From assembly GCA_002472275.1 (NCBI GenBank), contig DKRQ01000005.1, positions 1 through 53,711 of the forward strand: a stretch of 53,711 nucleotides of DNA, in the 5' to 3' direction. The DNA is from Caryophanales bacterium UBA7278 (lineage in GTDB: Bacteria > Bacillota_I > Bacilli_A > RFN20 > CAG-826). Shown here piece by piece: positions 16,901-24,650 of this stretch; position 1 is the stretch's first letter, and each line of letters starts with the position of its first letter. The notes under the pieces were generated by a model. It was not told the origin of the DNA, did not search any database, and was given only the letters and a program-made list of their open reading frames with translations. The position numbers were made by a program, and so were the translations under genes.

Positions 16901-17670
16901 CCCACATCCAGAAGATGATCGCCGCCCGCGAATTCGACAAAGGGGTGATGGCCAAGCAACTTGGCTTACCCGAAGAGCAACTCGACGCGGTCTTGGAGGG
17001 GAAGGAAAGCCTTCCGCCTAACCTCGTCAATCCGCTTGCTAGCCTTCTTCGCGTCTCCGAGGCCTATCTCACCACGGGCTACCCGGACCCTAAGTCCAAA
17101 GACGATAGGAACATGGGGGAGCTTATCGCCACCTACGAGGCCAAGTCCAAACGCCTAGAAGGGAAAAGCGCGCTCGAGGCGTTGCTCAAGGAAAACGGCA
17201 AGGAACTATCGGAAGCGATCCTCAATTGCTTCTATGATGGTTGGAAGCCATATCCCTATGACTTCGACTCCGTGCTCGCCACGGTGCTATTGAAGCTCGA
17301 CGACTATTCCCTCTTCGCCCTCCTCTCCGACCATTATCCCTACCGTAAGGAAGGGAGCAGGGTGCCCTCTTCCAAGCAAGAGGCCATCGACCTCATCGCC
17401 ACCGATGGCAAAGTCCTTCATAAGGACTTGGATTTCTATCGGGTCTCTCACATCCGCAACATCGCCACGGGCGACGAATACCTCGCCAAGACCAAATCCG
17501 GCGATTTGCCCTGGGACGACGCCCTCATCCTCGAGGCGATTGGAGTAGGGGGCAGGATCAAATCCTCCTCCTCTATCCTTAGCGGCCCTAGCTACGACGT
17601 CTTCGAGACGCGCCTAGTCGAGGAGCATTGCCGCCGCAATCTAGAAAAGAACAAACAAGAAAAGAGGTAA
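16897..17670 (+). CDS. XRE-like helix-turn-helix protein, function unknown
   Basis: A 257-residue soluble protein. Residues 4-62 look like an XRE-type helix-turn-helix (REFDKGVMAKQLGLPEEQL, then LVNPLASLLRVSEAYL). The remaining 190 residues are acidic and helical, with no motif I recognise. The ATG lies within the ATGA overlap with the yceD-family gene. Because it is translated in the pheST operon, it may be a regulator tied to translation, but this is only inference. Confidence 0.6.
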   Translation: MTHIQKMIAAREFDKGVMAKQLGLPEEQLDAVLEGKESLPPNLVNPLASLLRVSEAYLTTGYPDPKSKDDRNMGELIATYEAKSKRLEGKSALEALLKENGKELSEAILNCFYDGWKPYPYDFDSVLATVLLKLDDYSLFALLSDHYPYRKEGSRVPSSKQEAIDLIATDGKVLHKDLDFYRVSHIRNIATGDEYLAKTKSGDLPWDDALILEAIGVGGRIKSSSSILSGPSYDVFETRLVEEHCRRNLEKNKQEKR

Positions 17671-17676
17671 AAAACC

Positions 17677-18420
17677 ATGCAAAAGATCATCGATTTCATC
17701 AAAGGGAAGTATTCCCTCTTCCTCCCAATCCTCCTCTGCGTCTACCTAGTGGGGGAGATCCTGGGGATCTCGACTTACCTAGGAGGGGGAGCCGGCGCCA
17801 TGGTGGCGACCGTCTTCTACTATCTCCTGGACATCGGCATTGCGGTGCTGTTCGCAATCCTTTTCTTAAAGAAAAGGGAGGACGTCATCGGCTTCCTGCT
17901 GATGATCATGGTGCTCGTCTTCGGGTATCGCTCGTTCCTGAATTTCCCAAGCGGCTTCAATAGCATCGGTGGCGATGCGATCTTCACGATCTACGGCATC
18001 CTCTCCGTCCTCGTCTCGGCCTTCGCCGGCTATGTCTTCGTCCTTTACGTGGTGCGCCGCTTCAAGGAGATTCCCGCCGACTTGGCCCGCTCTGGCAAAT
18101 ACGTCGCCCTCGGGATCATCCCACTCGCCGTCCTAACGGGCATCTTCTACATCGTCGTCCTCGCCCGCGTCGAGGCCCATTGGTCCTCCTATTTCGCAGC
18201 CATCTCCTCCTATTTCGCCTACATGCCCCTCATGGCGATGACCTACATCGCCCGCTTCCACGAAGACCCTGTCGCGGTCATCGTGCAGTCCGAGCCTAAG
18301 GAAGAACAGGCCGAAGCACCGGCCGAAGAACCCGTCGCCGAGGAGCCCGCTCCCGAAGAACCTTCCGCCGAAGAGCCCCATGAGGAACCCTCGGAAGAAG
18401 GGGAGCCGAAGCAGGAATAA
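17677..18420 (+). CDS. six-span membrane protein with an acidic, Pro-Glu-rich tail
   Basis: A 247-residue integral membrane protein with about six hydrophobic segments (near residues 10-32, 38-64, 70-88, 100-122, 146-166, 172-194). It ends in about 40 residues of Ala, Pro and Glu repeats (EEPVAEEPAPEEPSAEEP), probably unstructured and cytoplasmic. It starts 6 bases after the XRE-like gene, so it is the last gene of the pheST operon. I recognise no transporter family. Confidence 0.65.
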   Translation: MQKIIDFIKGKYSLFLPILLCVYLVGEILGISTYLGGGAGAMVATVFYYLLDIGIAVLFAILFLKKREDVIGFLLMIMVLVFGYRSFLNFPSGFNSIGGDAIFTIYGILSVLVSAFAGYVFVLYVVRRFKEIPADLARSGKYVALGIIPLAVLTGIFYIVVLARVEAHWSSYFAAISSYFAYMPLMAMTYIARFHEDPVAVIVQSEPKEEQAEAPAEEPVAEEPAPEEPSAEEPHEEPSEEGEPKQE

Positions 18421-18449
18421 CCTGACCAACGGAAAAAGTTTTGAGAAAA

Positions 18450-18476
18450 ATCGCCCGATTCGTTCGGGCTTTTTCT
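18450..18476 (+). terminator. terminator of the pheST operon
   Basis: GCCCGA pairs with TCGGGC over five bases, followed by TTTTTC. It separates the synthetase operon from the division cluster. Confidence 0.85.
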
Positions 18477-18524
18477 TCGTTTGGACGCTTTTGGGTATTG
18501 CGTGATTTTCCTTGCGGAAGCTAA

Positions 18525-18557
18525 TATTATGGCGAAGGTGGGAAAAAGTGGGAAAAC
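18525..18557 (+). promoter_or_regulatory. -10 box and MraZ-type direct repeats at mraZ
   Basis: A -10 box TATTAT (18525-18530) precedes two direct repeats, GTGGG-N5-GTGGG, with a period of exactly 10 bases (18538-18557). The second repeat contains the GTG start codon. MraZ is known to bind TGGGN-type repeats spaced one helical turn apart upstream of its own gene. The repeat also serves as the purine-rich ribosome-binding site. Confidence 0.7.
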
Positions 18558-18973
18558 TCTACATCGGCAATTATTCTCGCTCTCTCGACGAAAAAGGCCG
18601 CCTGCAGATCCCGCCAGCCCTCTTTGACGACTCGGCCAAGGAACTCTTCATCCTCAGGGGCCTAGACGGTTGCGTCTCGGTCTACGGGGAGGAGTCGTTC
18701 AACGAGCTGCTAGGAAAACTAAGGCAGCTCGACTTCCTCGACGAGAAGCAAAGGGCCTTCATCCGTCTCTCCTCCGCCTCCATGAAGCGGCTCAAGGTCG
18801 ATAGCCATGGCCGCATCACCATCGGAAAGGACGTCCTCGCCGAATACGGCATCGACACGGAGGTCAAGATCATCGGGGTCATCGATCACTTCGAGATCTG
18901 GGCGCCGCTAGGCTACGCCAAATACCAGCTCGCCTACGACCGCGACTACGAAAAACTCGCGAAGGGGAACTAA
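18548..18973 (+). CDS. mraZ: transcriptional regulator MraZ
   Basis: DNA-binding regulator of the division/wall cluster, with two SpoVT-AbrB-like halves. The protein has 141 residues. The first half has YSRSLDEKGRLQIP and the second SHGRITIGKDVLAEYG, the paired signatures of the family. I chose the GTG at 18548 because MraZ proteins start just before this GKLYIGNYSRSLD segment. Upstream codons in frame cross the -10 box. It heads the reduced cluster mraZ-rsmH-small protein, with ftsA-ftsZ after a terminator. Confidence 0.95.
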   Translation: MGKLYIGNYSRSLDEKGRLQIPPALFDDSAKELFILRGLDGCVSVYGEESFNELLGKLRQLDFLDEKQRAFIRLSSASMKRLKVDSHGRITIGKDVLAEYGIDTEVKIIGVIDHFEIWAPLGYAKYQLAYDRDYEKLAKGN

Positions 18974-18975
18974 GG

Positions 18976-19902
18976 ATGGGCAGCCATTACAGCGTCCTCC
19001 TTGGGGAATCCATCGAATCCCTCAACGTGAAGGAAGACGGAATCTACGTCGACCTGACCCTAGGCAGGGCCGGCCATTCCAGGGAAATCCTGAGGCGGGC
19101 CAAAAAGGGAAAACTCTATTGCTTCGATTTGGATGAAGAGGCGATAGGGGAATCGAAACCGATCCTCGATGAGGTCGGACATAACTACGAGATCATCCAT
19201 TCCTCCTTCGCCTTCCTAAAGGAAGAACTCCTAAATAGAGGAGTCGAGAAGGTGGATGGGATCATCGCCGACTTGGGTGTCAGCTCCCCCCAATTCGACG
19301 AGGGAAGCCGTGGCTTCTCATACAAAGAGGACGCGCCGCTAGACATGAGGATGGACCAAAGCCAATCCCTCACCGCGGCCATCGTCTGCAACACCTACCC
19401 GGAAGAGGAACTCAGGAAGATCCTCTACGAATACGGGGAGGAAAGGGATGCCCCTCGCATCGCTAGGGAAATCCTAAGGAGCCGGCCTTTAACGACCACA
19501 TTCGACCTAGTCGAGGCGGTCAAAAGGGCCAAATCGGCAAAGGAGCTCTCCAAGAAGGGCCACCCCGCCAAGCAGACCTTCCAGGCGATCCGCATCGAGG
19601 TCAACGGCGAGGAAAAGGCACTTCAAAGGATGCTCGAAGTCGCCCCGTCGCTTTTGAAACCCGACGGGCGCTTAGCCATCATCACGTTCATGTCGCTCGA
19701 CGACAGGCTCGTGAAACGCCGCTTCCGGGAACTCGCCGTGGCGGAAGGGGACAGGCGTTCCATCGCCTTGCTCCCGGAACAGATGGAGAGGAAGGAATTC
19801 TCCCTCTACTCCAAAAAGGCGATTCTGCCGAGTGAAAAGGAACTCGGCGAGAACCGTCGCAGCGCTTCGGCAAAGCTGCGTTGTCTCATCAAAAACCCAT
19901 AA
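18976..19902 (+). CDS. rsmH: 16S rRNA (cytosine-1402-N4) methyltransferase
   Basis: RsmH (MraW) methylates N4 of C1402 in the ribosomal P site. It has 308 residues, normal length. Visible motifs are the starting HYSVLLGESIESL, the SAM-binding VDLTLGRAGHS (usually DgTlGgGGHs), the IIADLGVSSPQFDEGSRGFS block and the DMRMDQ segment. It is three bases after mraZ. Confidence 0.97.
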   Translation: MGSHYSVLLGESIESLNVKEDGIYVDLTLGRAGHSREILRRAKKGKLYCFDLDEEAIGESKPILDEVGHNYEIIHSSFAFLKEELLNRGVEKVDGIIADLGVSSPQFDEGSRGFSYKEDAPLDMRMDQSQSLTAAIVCNTYPEEELRKILYEYGEERDAPRIAREILRSRPLTTTFDLVEAVKRAKSAKELSKKGHPAKQTFQAIRIEVNGEEKALQRMLEVAPSLLKPDGRLAIITFMSLDDRLVKRRFRELAVAEGDRRSIALLPEQMERKEFSLYSKKAILPSEKELGENRRSASAKLRCLIKNP

Positions 19903-19918
19903 GGAAAGGAGGAAACCG

Positions 19919-20137
19919 ATGAAGGACAAGATCGTCAAAACGGGCCACAAAAAGCCTTACTACACGCTTCGCCGCCTTGGCAAGGTTTCCCTTTTCTTCG
20001 CCCTTTTCGCCGCCGCATTCGCGACCCCGGTCCTCATCACCTACTCGATGAACGCCCAGGCCACGGCCGCGGAAAACACGACCCAGGAGGAACCTTCTCC
20101 CGAGGAATCTTCAAGTAGCCTCGAGCTCTCCTTATAA
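19919..20137 (+). CDS. 72-residue membrane protein in the ftsL position
   Basis: A small protein with a basic head (MKDKIVKTGHKK), one membrane segment (about residues 28-46) and an outside tail rich in Thr, Glu and Ser. It sits where ftsL normally lies, right after rsmH, with a strong AAAGGAGG ribosome-binding site. Unlike FtsL it has no leucine-zipper coiled coil; the tail is only about 25 residues and disordered. The NAQATAA segment could be a signal-peptidase site, making it a secreted peptide instead. It may be a degenerate FtsL or an unrelated protein; I cannot decide. Confidence 0.6.
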   Translation: MKDKIVKTGHKKPYYTLRRLGKVSLFFALFAAAFATPVLITYSMNAQATAAENTTQEEPSPEESSSSLELSL

Positions 20138-20153
20138 ACTAGCCCCCATCCCA

Positions 20154-20200
20154 AGTCTTCGCTAGGCCCTCCCAAATTCTCCCGGCGAAGACTTTTTCTT
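20154..20200 (+). terminator. terminator between the mraZ operon and ftsA
   Basis: AGTCTTCGC (20154-20162) pairs with GCGAAGACT (20185-20193), followed by TTTTCTTTC. It splits the division cluster into two transcription units. Confidence 0.85.
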
Positions 20201-20254
20201 TCGTTCCAGCAATGAGACGGAAAACTACTAATTATCTATCAAAGCCAACTACAC

Positions 20255-20278
20255 AATATCCGAAAAGGATATTAGAAT
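20255..20278 (+). promoter_or_regulatory. ftsA promoter with an overlapping palindrome
   Basis: AATATCC-GAAAA-GGATATT (20255-20273) is a perfect 7-base inverted repeat whose right arm touches the -10 box TAGAAT (20273-20278). The ATG of ftsA is 7 bases after the box, so the mRNA is predicted to be leaderless. An AAAAGG 18 bases upstream is too far to act as a ribosome-binding site. Confidence 0.55.
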
Positions 20279-20285
20279 TGTAACC

Positions 20286-21521
20286 ATGGACAAACCTTTA
20301 GCATGCATTCAAATCGGTTCCGACATCATCAAACTGCTGATCGGATATGAGATCAACGGGGTGGCCGTCGCCCTTTATCACAAGGAAGTGGCCGTGCCCG
20401 GCGCCATCAAGGAGGGCCGCGTCGTCGATGAGGCCGTTTTCCTTAATGGCCTGAGCCAACTGACCTCCATCAAGGACGACACCGCCAAAATCAGCGCCAA
20501 GATCTCCGAATGCCTGCTCGTCTTGCCTCCCTTTGGACTTCAGATCTTCCAAAACGACAAGACCACGAACATCATCGCCCAGAACAACGAGATCGCCAAA
20601 ATCGACATCTCCAACGTCGTCTCCCTCGTCAAGAAGGAGCCGCTTACCAACGGGCTATCCATCGTCGACATCATCCCGGACCAATTCGTCCTCGACACCG
20701 GCGAGCGTTACGTCGACCCCCCGTTAGGGAAGAAGTCGAGCTCTTTGACGATCCTGGCCAAGATCCACGCGCTTCCTAGCGAAATCCCGCAGACCTACGA
20801 AAGGCTATTCACCCAGGCTGGGCTCCGCATCAAGAAGAAATGCGTCTCGACCTATTGCCTGGCCAAACTCCATTCGACCTACGACGACCTCCCGACGAGC
20901 TACGTCATGGTCGATATCGGCGGCAAGCAGACCACCGTCTCCCTGATCGGCAAGGGCTCGCCCTATGCCTCGACCACCTTCTTCGAGGGTGGGGATGATC
21001 TGACCGCCGCGATCGCCGAAGCCTTCGGCATCGGGCTCGAGGAAGCCGGCAAGCTCCGCGACCAATACGGCTACGACAAGAGGGAATGCTCCTATTCCCC
21101 CGCGATCTGCCAAGGCAGCGACGCCAAAGGGCCCGCTTCCTTCAAGAAAGAGGACCTCAATGCCGTAATCGAGTCCTTCTACGAGGGCTATGGTCAATTG
21201 CTCACCAACGCGGTGGCCGTGCTCCTAGGCAAATACAAAGGCGCCTACGACGCGCTCCCGATCGTTTTGACCGGCGGCGGAGCCTCGCTATTTGGCTCCA
21301 AGGAGCTCCTCGCCCCGTTATTCCCGACCCGCGAACTCTTCTTCGCCCGTCCCCGCTCGATCGGGGCCAGGGATTATGGCGAGGGGGCGCTACTCGGCAT
21401 CATACTCGCCGCGAGCAAATACACGGGCTCGCTCGAGGATAACTACAGGGGCATGGGCTCGGTCAGCCGCACCCCGAGCAAAGCCAAAAAGACGTCGAAC
21501 CCCGAGGTCGACGCACTCTAA
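20286..21521 (+). CDS. ftsA: cell division protein FtsA
   Basis: Actin-like ATPase that tethers FtsZ to the membrane. The protein has 411 residues. The phosphate-1 region appears as CIQIGSDIIKLLIGY, phosphate-2 as VMVDIGGKQTTVSLI and the adenosine loop as VLTGGGASLFGSKELL. FtsA is divergent in this lineage, so the identity rests partly on position: it is 13 bases upstream of ftsZ. The C-terminal 30 residues are basic and could serve as the membrane anchor. Its presence shows that division uses an FtsA-FtsZ ring even though no murein genes are beside it. Confidence 0.88.
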   Translation: MDKPLACIQIGSDIIKLLIGYEINGVAVALYHKEVAVPGAIKEGRVVDEAVFLNGLSQLTSIKDDTAKISAKISECLLVLPPFGLQIFQNDKTTNIIAQNNEIAKIDISNVVSLVKKEPLTNGLSIVDIIPDQFVLDTGERYVDPPLGKKSSSLTILAKIHALPSEIPQTYERLFTQAGLRIKKKCVSTYCLAKLHSTYDDLPTSYVMVDIGGKQTTVSLIGKGSPYASTTFFEGGDDLTAAIAEAFGIGLEEAGKLRDQYGYDKRECSYSPAICQGSDAKGPASFKKEDLNAVIESFYEGYGQLLTNAVAVLLGKYKGAYDALPIVLTGGGASLFGSKELLAPLFPTRELFFARPRSIGARDYGEGALLGIILAASKYTGSLEDNYRGMGSVSRTPSKAKKTSNPEVDAL

Positions 21522-21534
21522 AGGGGGTTAAGGT

Positions 21535-22656
21535 ATGGACACCATGGACCTAGATAACTTCGAACCGGTTGCCCGCATCGTCGTGATCGGCGTGGGCGGA
21601 GCTGGCAACAACGCCGTCAACCGCATGATGGACGAGCACATCGATAACGTCGAGTTCTACGTTTTGAACACGGACAAGCAGGCGCTCGCCACTTCCAAAG
21701 CCCCCAACCGCATCGTCATCGGCGAGGAAGTCACCAAAGGACTAGGCGCCGGAGGCGACCCCAAGAAGGGGAAAGACGCGGCCGAGGCCAGCGAAGAGAA
21801 AATCGCCGAGATCGTGAAGGGGGCCAACATGGTCTTCGTCGCGGCCGGCATGGGCGGAGGCACCGGCACCGGCGCGGCCCCCGTCGTCGCAAGGATCGCC
21901 AAAAAAAGCGGTGCTTTGACGATTGCTATCGTCACCCGTCCCTTCAACTTCGAGGGCAAGACCAGGACCGCCAATTCGGTGGCCGGTCTTAGCGCCTTAA
22001 AAGACGCGGTCGACTCGATCATCATCGTCTCTAACGACAAACTCTTGATGGCTTCGGGCAACGCCCCGATCGCGACCGCCTTCCAGGAATCCGACCGCGT
22101 TTTGGCCCAATCGGTCAAAACCGTTACCGACCTCATTTTGCTCCCTGCGGTCATCAACCTCGACTTCGCCGACGTGAAGTCCACCCTTGAGGACTCGGGC
22201 CTCGCCCTGATCGGATTTGGCATGGGCACGGGCAAGAACAAAGCCCAGGAAGCGGCGGAAAACGCGATCAACTCGCCTCTACTAGAGGCGTCTATCGCCG
22301 GGGCCCGCAAGGCCATCTGCGCCGTCACCTGCGGGGCCAATGTCTCCCTTTACGACGCCGAGGAATGCGTCAACCGCATCATCGAGCAGGCGGGCAACGC
22401 GATCGACATCAAATTCGGCGTCTCCATCAACGACCAACTCGACGACACGATCCTCGTATCCGTGATCGCCTCTAGCTTCACCAAGGAATTCGACTTCGCC
22501 TCGATCCCGACCTTCACCCCGCCCAAGCGCACCGAGGTCGGCTTCTCGGTTGACGAGAAGAGGGATTCCCATCTCGACGAGGAGGACAAGGAAGGGGGCG
22601 AGGAGGAAGAGACCTCGATCGCCGATCAGATCCTTCCCCAATTCCTAAAGGACTAA
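21535..22656 (+). CDS. ftsZ: cell division GTPase FtsZ
   Basis: Tubulin-like GTPase that forms the division ring. It has 373 residues. The start of the core is IVVIGVGGAGNNAVNRM, the tubulin signature loop is GMGGGTGTGAAP and the T7 region follows NLDFADVKSTL. The C-terminal acidic linker ends in the conserved peptide ADQILPQFLKD, the site that binds FtsA. It is co-transcribed with ftsA, with GGGGGTTAAGGT before the ATG. Confidence 0.98.
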   Translation: MDTMDLDNFEPVARIVVIGVGGAGNNAVNRMMDEHIDNVEFYVLNTDKQALATSKAPNRIVIGEEVTKGLGAGGDPKKGKDAAEASEEKIAEIVKGANMVFVAAGMGGGTGTGAAPVVARIAKKSGALTIAIVTRPFNFEGKTRTANSVAGLSALKDAVDSIIIVSNDKLLMASGNAPIATAFQESDRVLAQSVKTVTDLILLPAVINLDFADVKSTLEDSGLALIGFGMGTGKNKAQEAAENAINSPLLEASIAGARKAICAVTCGANVSLYDAEECVNRIIEQAGNAIDIKFGVSINDQLDDTILVSVIASSFTKEFDFASIPTFTPPKRTEVGFSVDEKRDSHLDEEDKEGGEEEETSIADQILPQFLKD

Positions 22657-22659
22657 TCG

Positions 22660-23115
22660 ATGGGCAGGAAAGCGGAAACACCCTTGCGGGCGATTGTCTG
22701 CGTCCTGCTTTTGATTTGCCTTTTCATGTACTCGCAAAGCTTCGCGGCGTTTAGGATAGGGGGTGGCGGTGGCGTCGTTGCCGAGAGCTTCCCCAAGGCC
22801 TTCGCGCCCGCCTCGAGCCTAAGCAAAGGCGGGGAAGGGTTACTAGGGGCGTCCCTGATCCTTTTCGCCATCGCTTTGCTAGGGATGGCCGCCTTTTTGT
22901 CGGCGCCGATCTTCACCTCGCATTTGTGGCGTAGCATCCCCTTGTTCGGTTATCTCGTCTTGCTTTTGATTCTACTCGTGGGGATGGCTTGCTTTATCAG
23001 TTACATCCCGGTTTCGGGGGCGGAGATATTGCCCGCGGGAATCGCGCTCATCGCCTCTTCGGGGGCGGCGTTAATCTGCCTAGGATGGCTAGAAGCCATC
23101 GCGATAAAAAACTAA
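22660..23115 (+). CDS. small membrane protein downstream of ftsZ
   Basis: A 151-residue protein with four hydrophobic segments (about residues 10-30, 65-88, 97-118, 122-145) and a glycine-rich loop after the first. It starts 3 bases after the ftsZ stop, with AAGGACT overlapping the ftsZ end as ribosome-binding site, so it is part of the ftsA-ftsZ operon. I recognise no family. Its place suggests a link to division or envelope, but this is inference from position only. Confidence 0.6.
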   Translation: MGRKAETPLRAIVCVLLLICLFMYSQSFAAFRIGGGGGVVAESFPKAFAPASSLSKGGEGLLGASLILFAIALLGMAAFLSAPIFTSHLWRSIPLFGYLVLLLILLVGMACFISYIPVSGAEILPAGIALIASSGAALICLGWLEAIAIKN

Positions 23116-23146
23116 GGTATTTGCCTTTTTCTTAGAGGGTAAAAAG

Positions 23147-24622
23147 ATGAACAAGAACAAAAGGATATTGCTTCTATCCGCGGTTGCGGGGCTTTCCACC
23201 GGGCTCATTCCGCTATTAGGTTCCTGCGGGTCCGGGCTTCGCCGCGGCGCGATCGATATCACCAATTCCGATTTCAGCGTCGAATACTACGATGACTACG
23301 AGGGGTTCCTCGTCACCGACTATAAAGGCGAAGCCGACACCCTCGAACTCCCTAACGAAGTCCGCGACCAAAACGGGGAATATAAGCCCATCAAAGGCAT
23401 CGTCGACTACGCTTTCTCCAAACGTGAGAAGCTAAAGGAAGTCCGTCTTTCCGAGAACATGGAATACGTCGGGCCCCACGCCTTCGCCGAAAGCCAGGTC
23501 GAGAAGCTCGTCCTCAACGTAAACGTCCGCGAATTCCCGGTCGCTAGCCTCGCCGAGGCCCCGATCGGCCTAGCGAGCTACGAGAACTGCCAATACCTGC
23601 CGGGGCCGGGAACCGATTATTACTATCTCGTCTCCTATCTAGGCTCTGGCGACGTCAAGGTGCATCCTTCTTGTCACGCCATCGCCAAAGGGATCTTCGG
23701 CGACACCTTCTACAACAAGATCACGATGGACAAGGATTGCAGAATCGAGATCCTCGACACCGGTTGTCTAAAAGGCAAAAACATCGGTTCCTCCGGGAAT
23801 CTCGTCTCCTTTTCCAATCTCCAATACCTCGGGCCGAATTGCCTTAACGGCACCGGATACGTGGATGCCGTCAAACTCGGGAACAAAATCAAGAAACTCC
23901 TTTCTAGTTCCTTGGCCAATTGCAAGCTCCATAGCGTCGTCGTCCCCGAGACGATCAACCAAATCGAACCGGGCTGCTTTGCGGGGTGCACGAACCTCTC
24001 TAGCCTCACCATCCCCTTCGTCACGCCAGGTTACCCCAACCTTTCCTGGGGTGGAAGCGACGGCAATTATTTCAAGAACTTCTTCGGGACGTCCTCGCAA
24101 GCCGAGATTCCGAGCAAACTGAGGAGCATCGTCGTCACCGGCGTGAAGAAGGAAGACGGAAGCGTGGTGGGCGCTAGGCACGGCCAGCAATGCTTCAAAG
24201 GGGTGTCCGCCACCTCAATCAAGGTGCCCGCGAACATGAACTTCTCCTACCAGGATTTCGCCAACGCGAGCATCGAATCCTATCCGATCGGCGACGAATG
24301 CACGAACATCGGCAGGGAGGCCTTCTATTACTGCGCTAGCGCCAAACTGACGACCCTCAAGATTCCTAGAAGCGTGAAGACCATCGAAAGGGGCGCCTTC
24401 GCCAAGAACTCCGCCCTCAAGACCGTCTACATCCCCAAAACCGTCAAGACGATGGGAAGGGCCGTGTTCGAAAACTCCGGCACCAATGACGCGGAAGGCA
24501 CGAGGACGGACTTCACGATCTATTGCGAAGCCGAGTCCAAACCCGAAGGCTGGGACTCCTGGTGGAACGACTGGGGCGACAGCTACGCCTACGTCCGTTG
24601 GGGCGAAAAAATGCCTTACTGA
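23147..24622 (+). CDS. BspA-like leucine-rich-repeat lipoprotein
   Basis: Surface lipoprotein of 491 residues. The signal ends in a lipobox LGSC with the lipidated cysteine at residue 27. The body is built of LRR_5 (BspA/TpLRR) units, for example YAFSKREKLKEVRLSENMEYVG, and CFAGCTNLSSLTI and AFAKNSALKTVYIPKTVKTM near the end. Such proteins are common in gut and oral anaerobes and protozoa and serve in adhesion. The ribosome-binding site is AGAGGG. It may be read through from the ftsZ operon, 31 bases upstream. Confidence 0.85.
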   Translation: MNKNKRILLLSAVAGLSTGLIPLLGSCGSGLRRGAIDITNSDFSVEYYDDYEGFLVTDYKGEADTLELPNEVRDQNGEYKPIKGIVDYAFSKREKLKEVRLSENMEYVGPHAFAESQVEKLVLNVNVREFPVASLAEAPIGLASYENCQYLPGPGTDYYYLVSYLGSGDVKVHPSCHAIAKGIFGDTFYNKITMDKDCRIEILDTGCLKGKNIGSSGNLVSFSNLQYLGPNCLNGTGYVDAVKLGNKIKKLLSSSLANCKLHSVVVPETINQIEPGCFAGCTNLSSLTIPFVTPGYPNLSWGGSDGNYFKNFFGTSSQAEIPSKLRSIVVTGVKKEDGSVVGARHGQQCFKGVSATSIKVPANMNFSYQDFANASIESYPIGDECTNIGREAFYYCASAKLTTLKIPRSVKTIERGAFAKNSALKTVYIPKTVKTMGRAVFENSGTNDAEGTRTDFTIYCEAESKPEGWDSWWNDWGDSYAYVRWGEKMPY

Positions 24623-24625
24623 GAG

Positions 24626-24650
24626 AATAGGGCTCAGCCCTATTTTTCTT
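24626..24650. terminator. bidirectional terminator between convergent genes
   Basis: ATAGGGCTCAGCCCTAT is followed by TTTTCTTT. The minus-strand gene's stop codon (24640-24642) lies inside the stem. Confidence 0.8.

Noticed and set aside
16897..17000. rpmF (ribosomal protein L32) after the yceD-family gene
   Set aside because: The next gene encodes a 257-residue helix-turn-helix-like protein with no L32 features.
18512..18547. Upstream ATG for mraZ
   Set aside because: That extension runs through the -10 box and is not part of known MraZ proteins.
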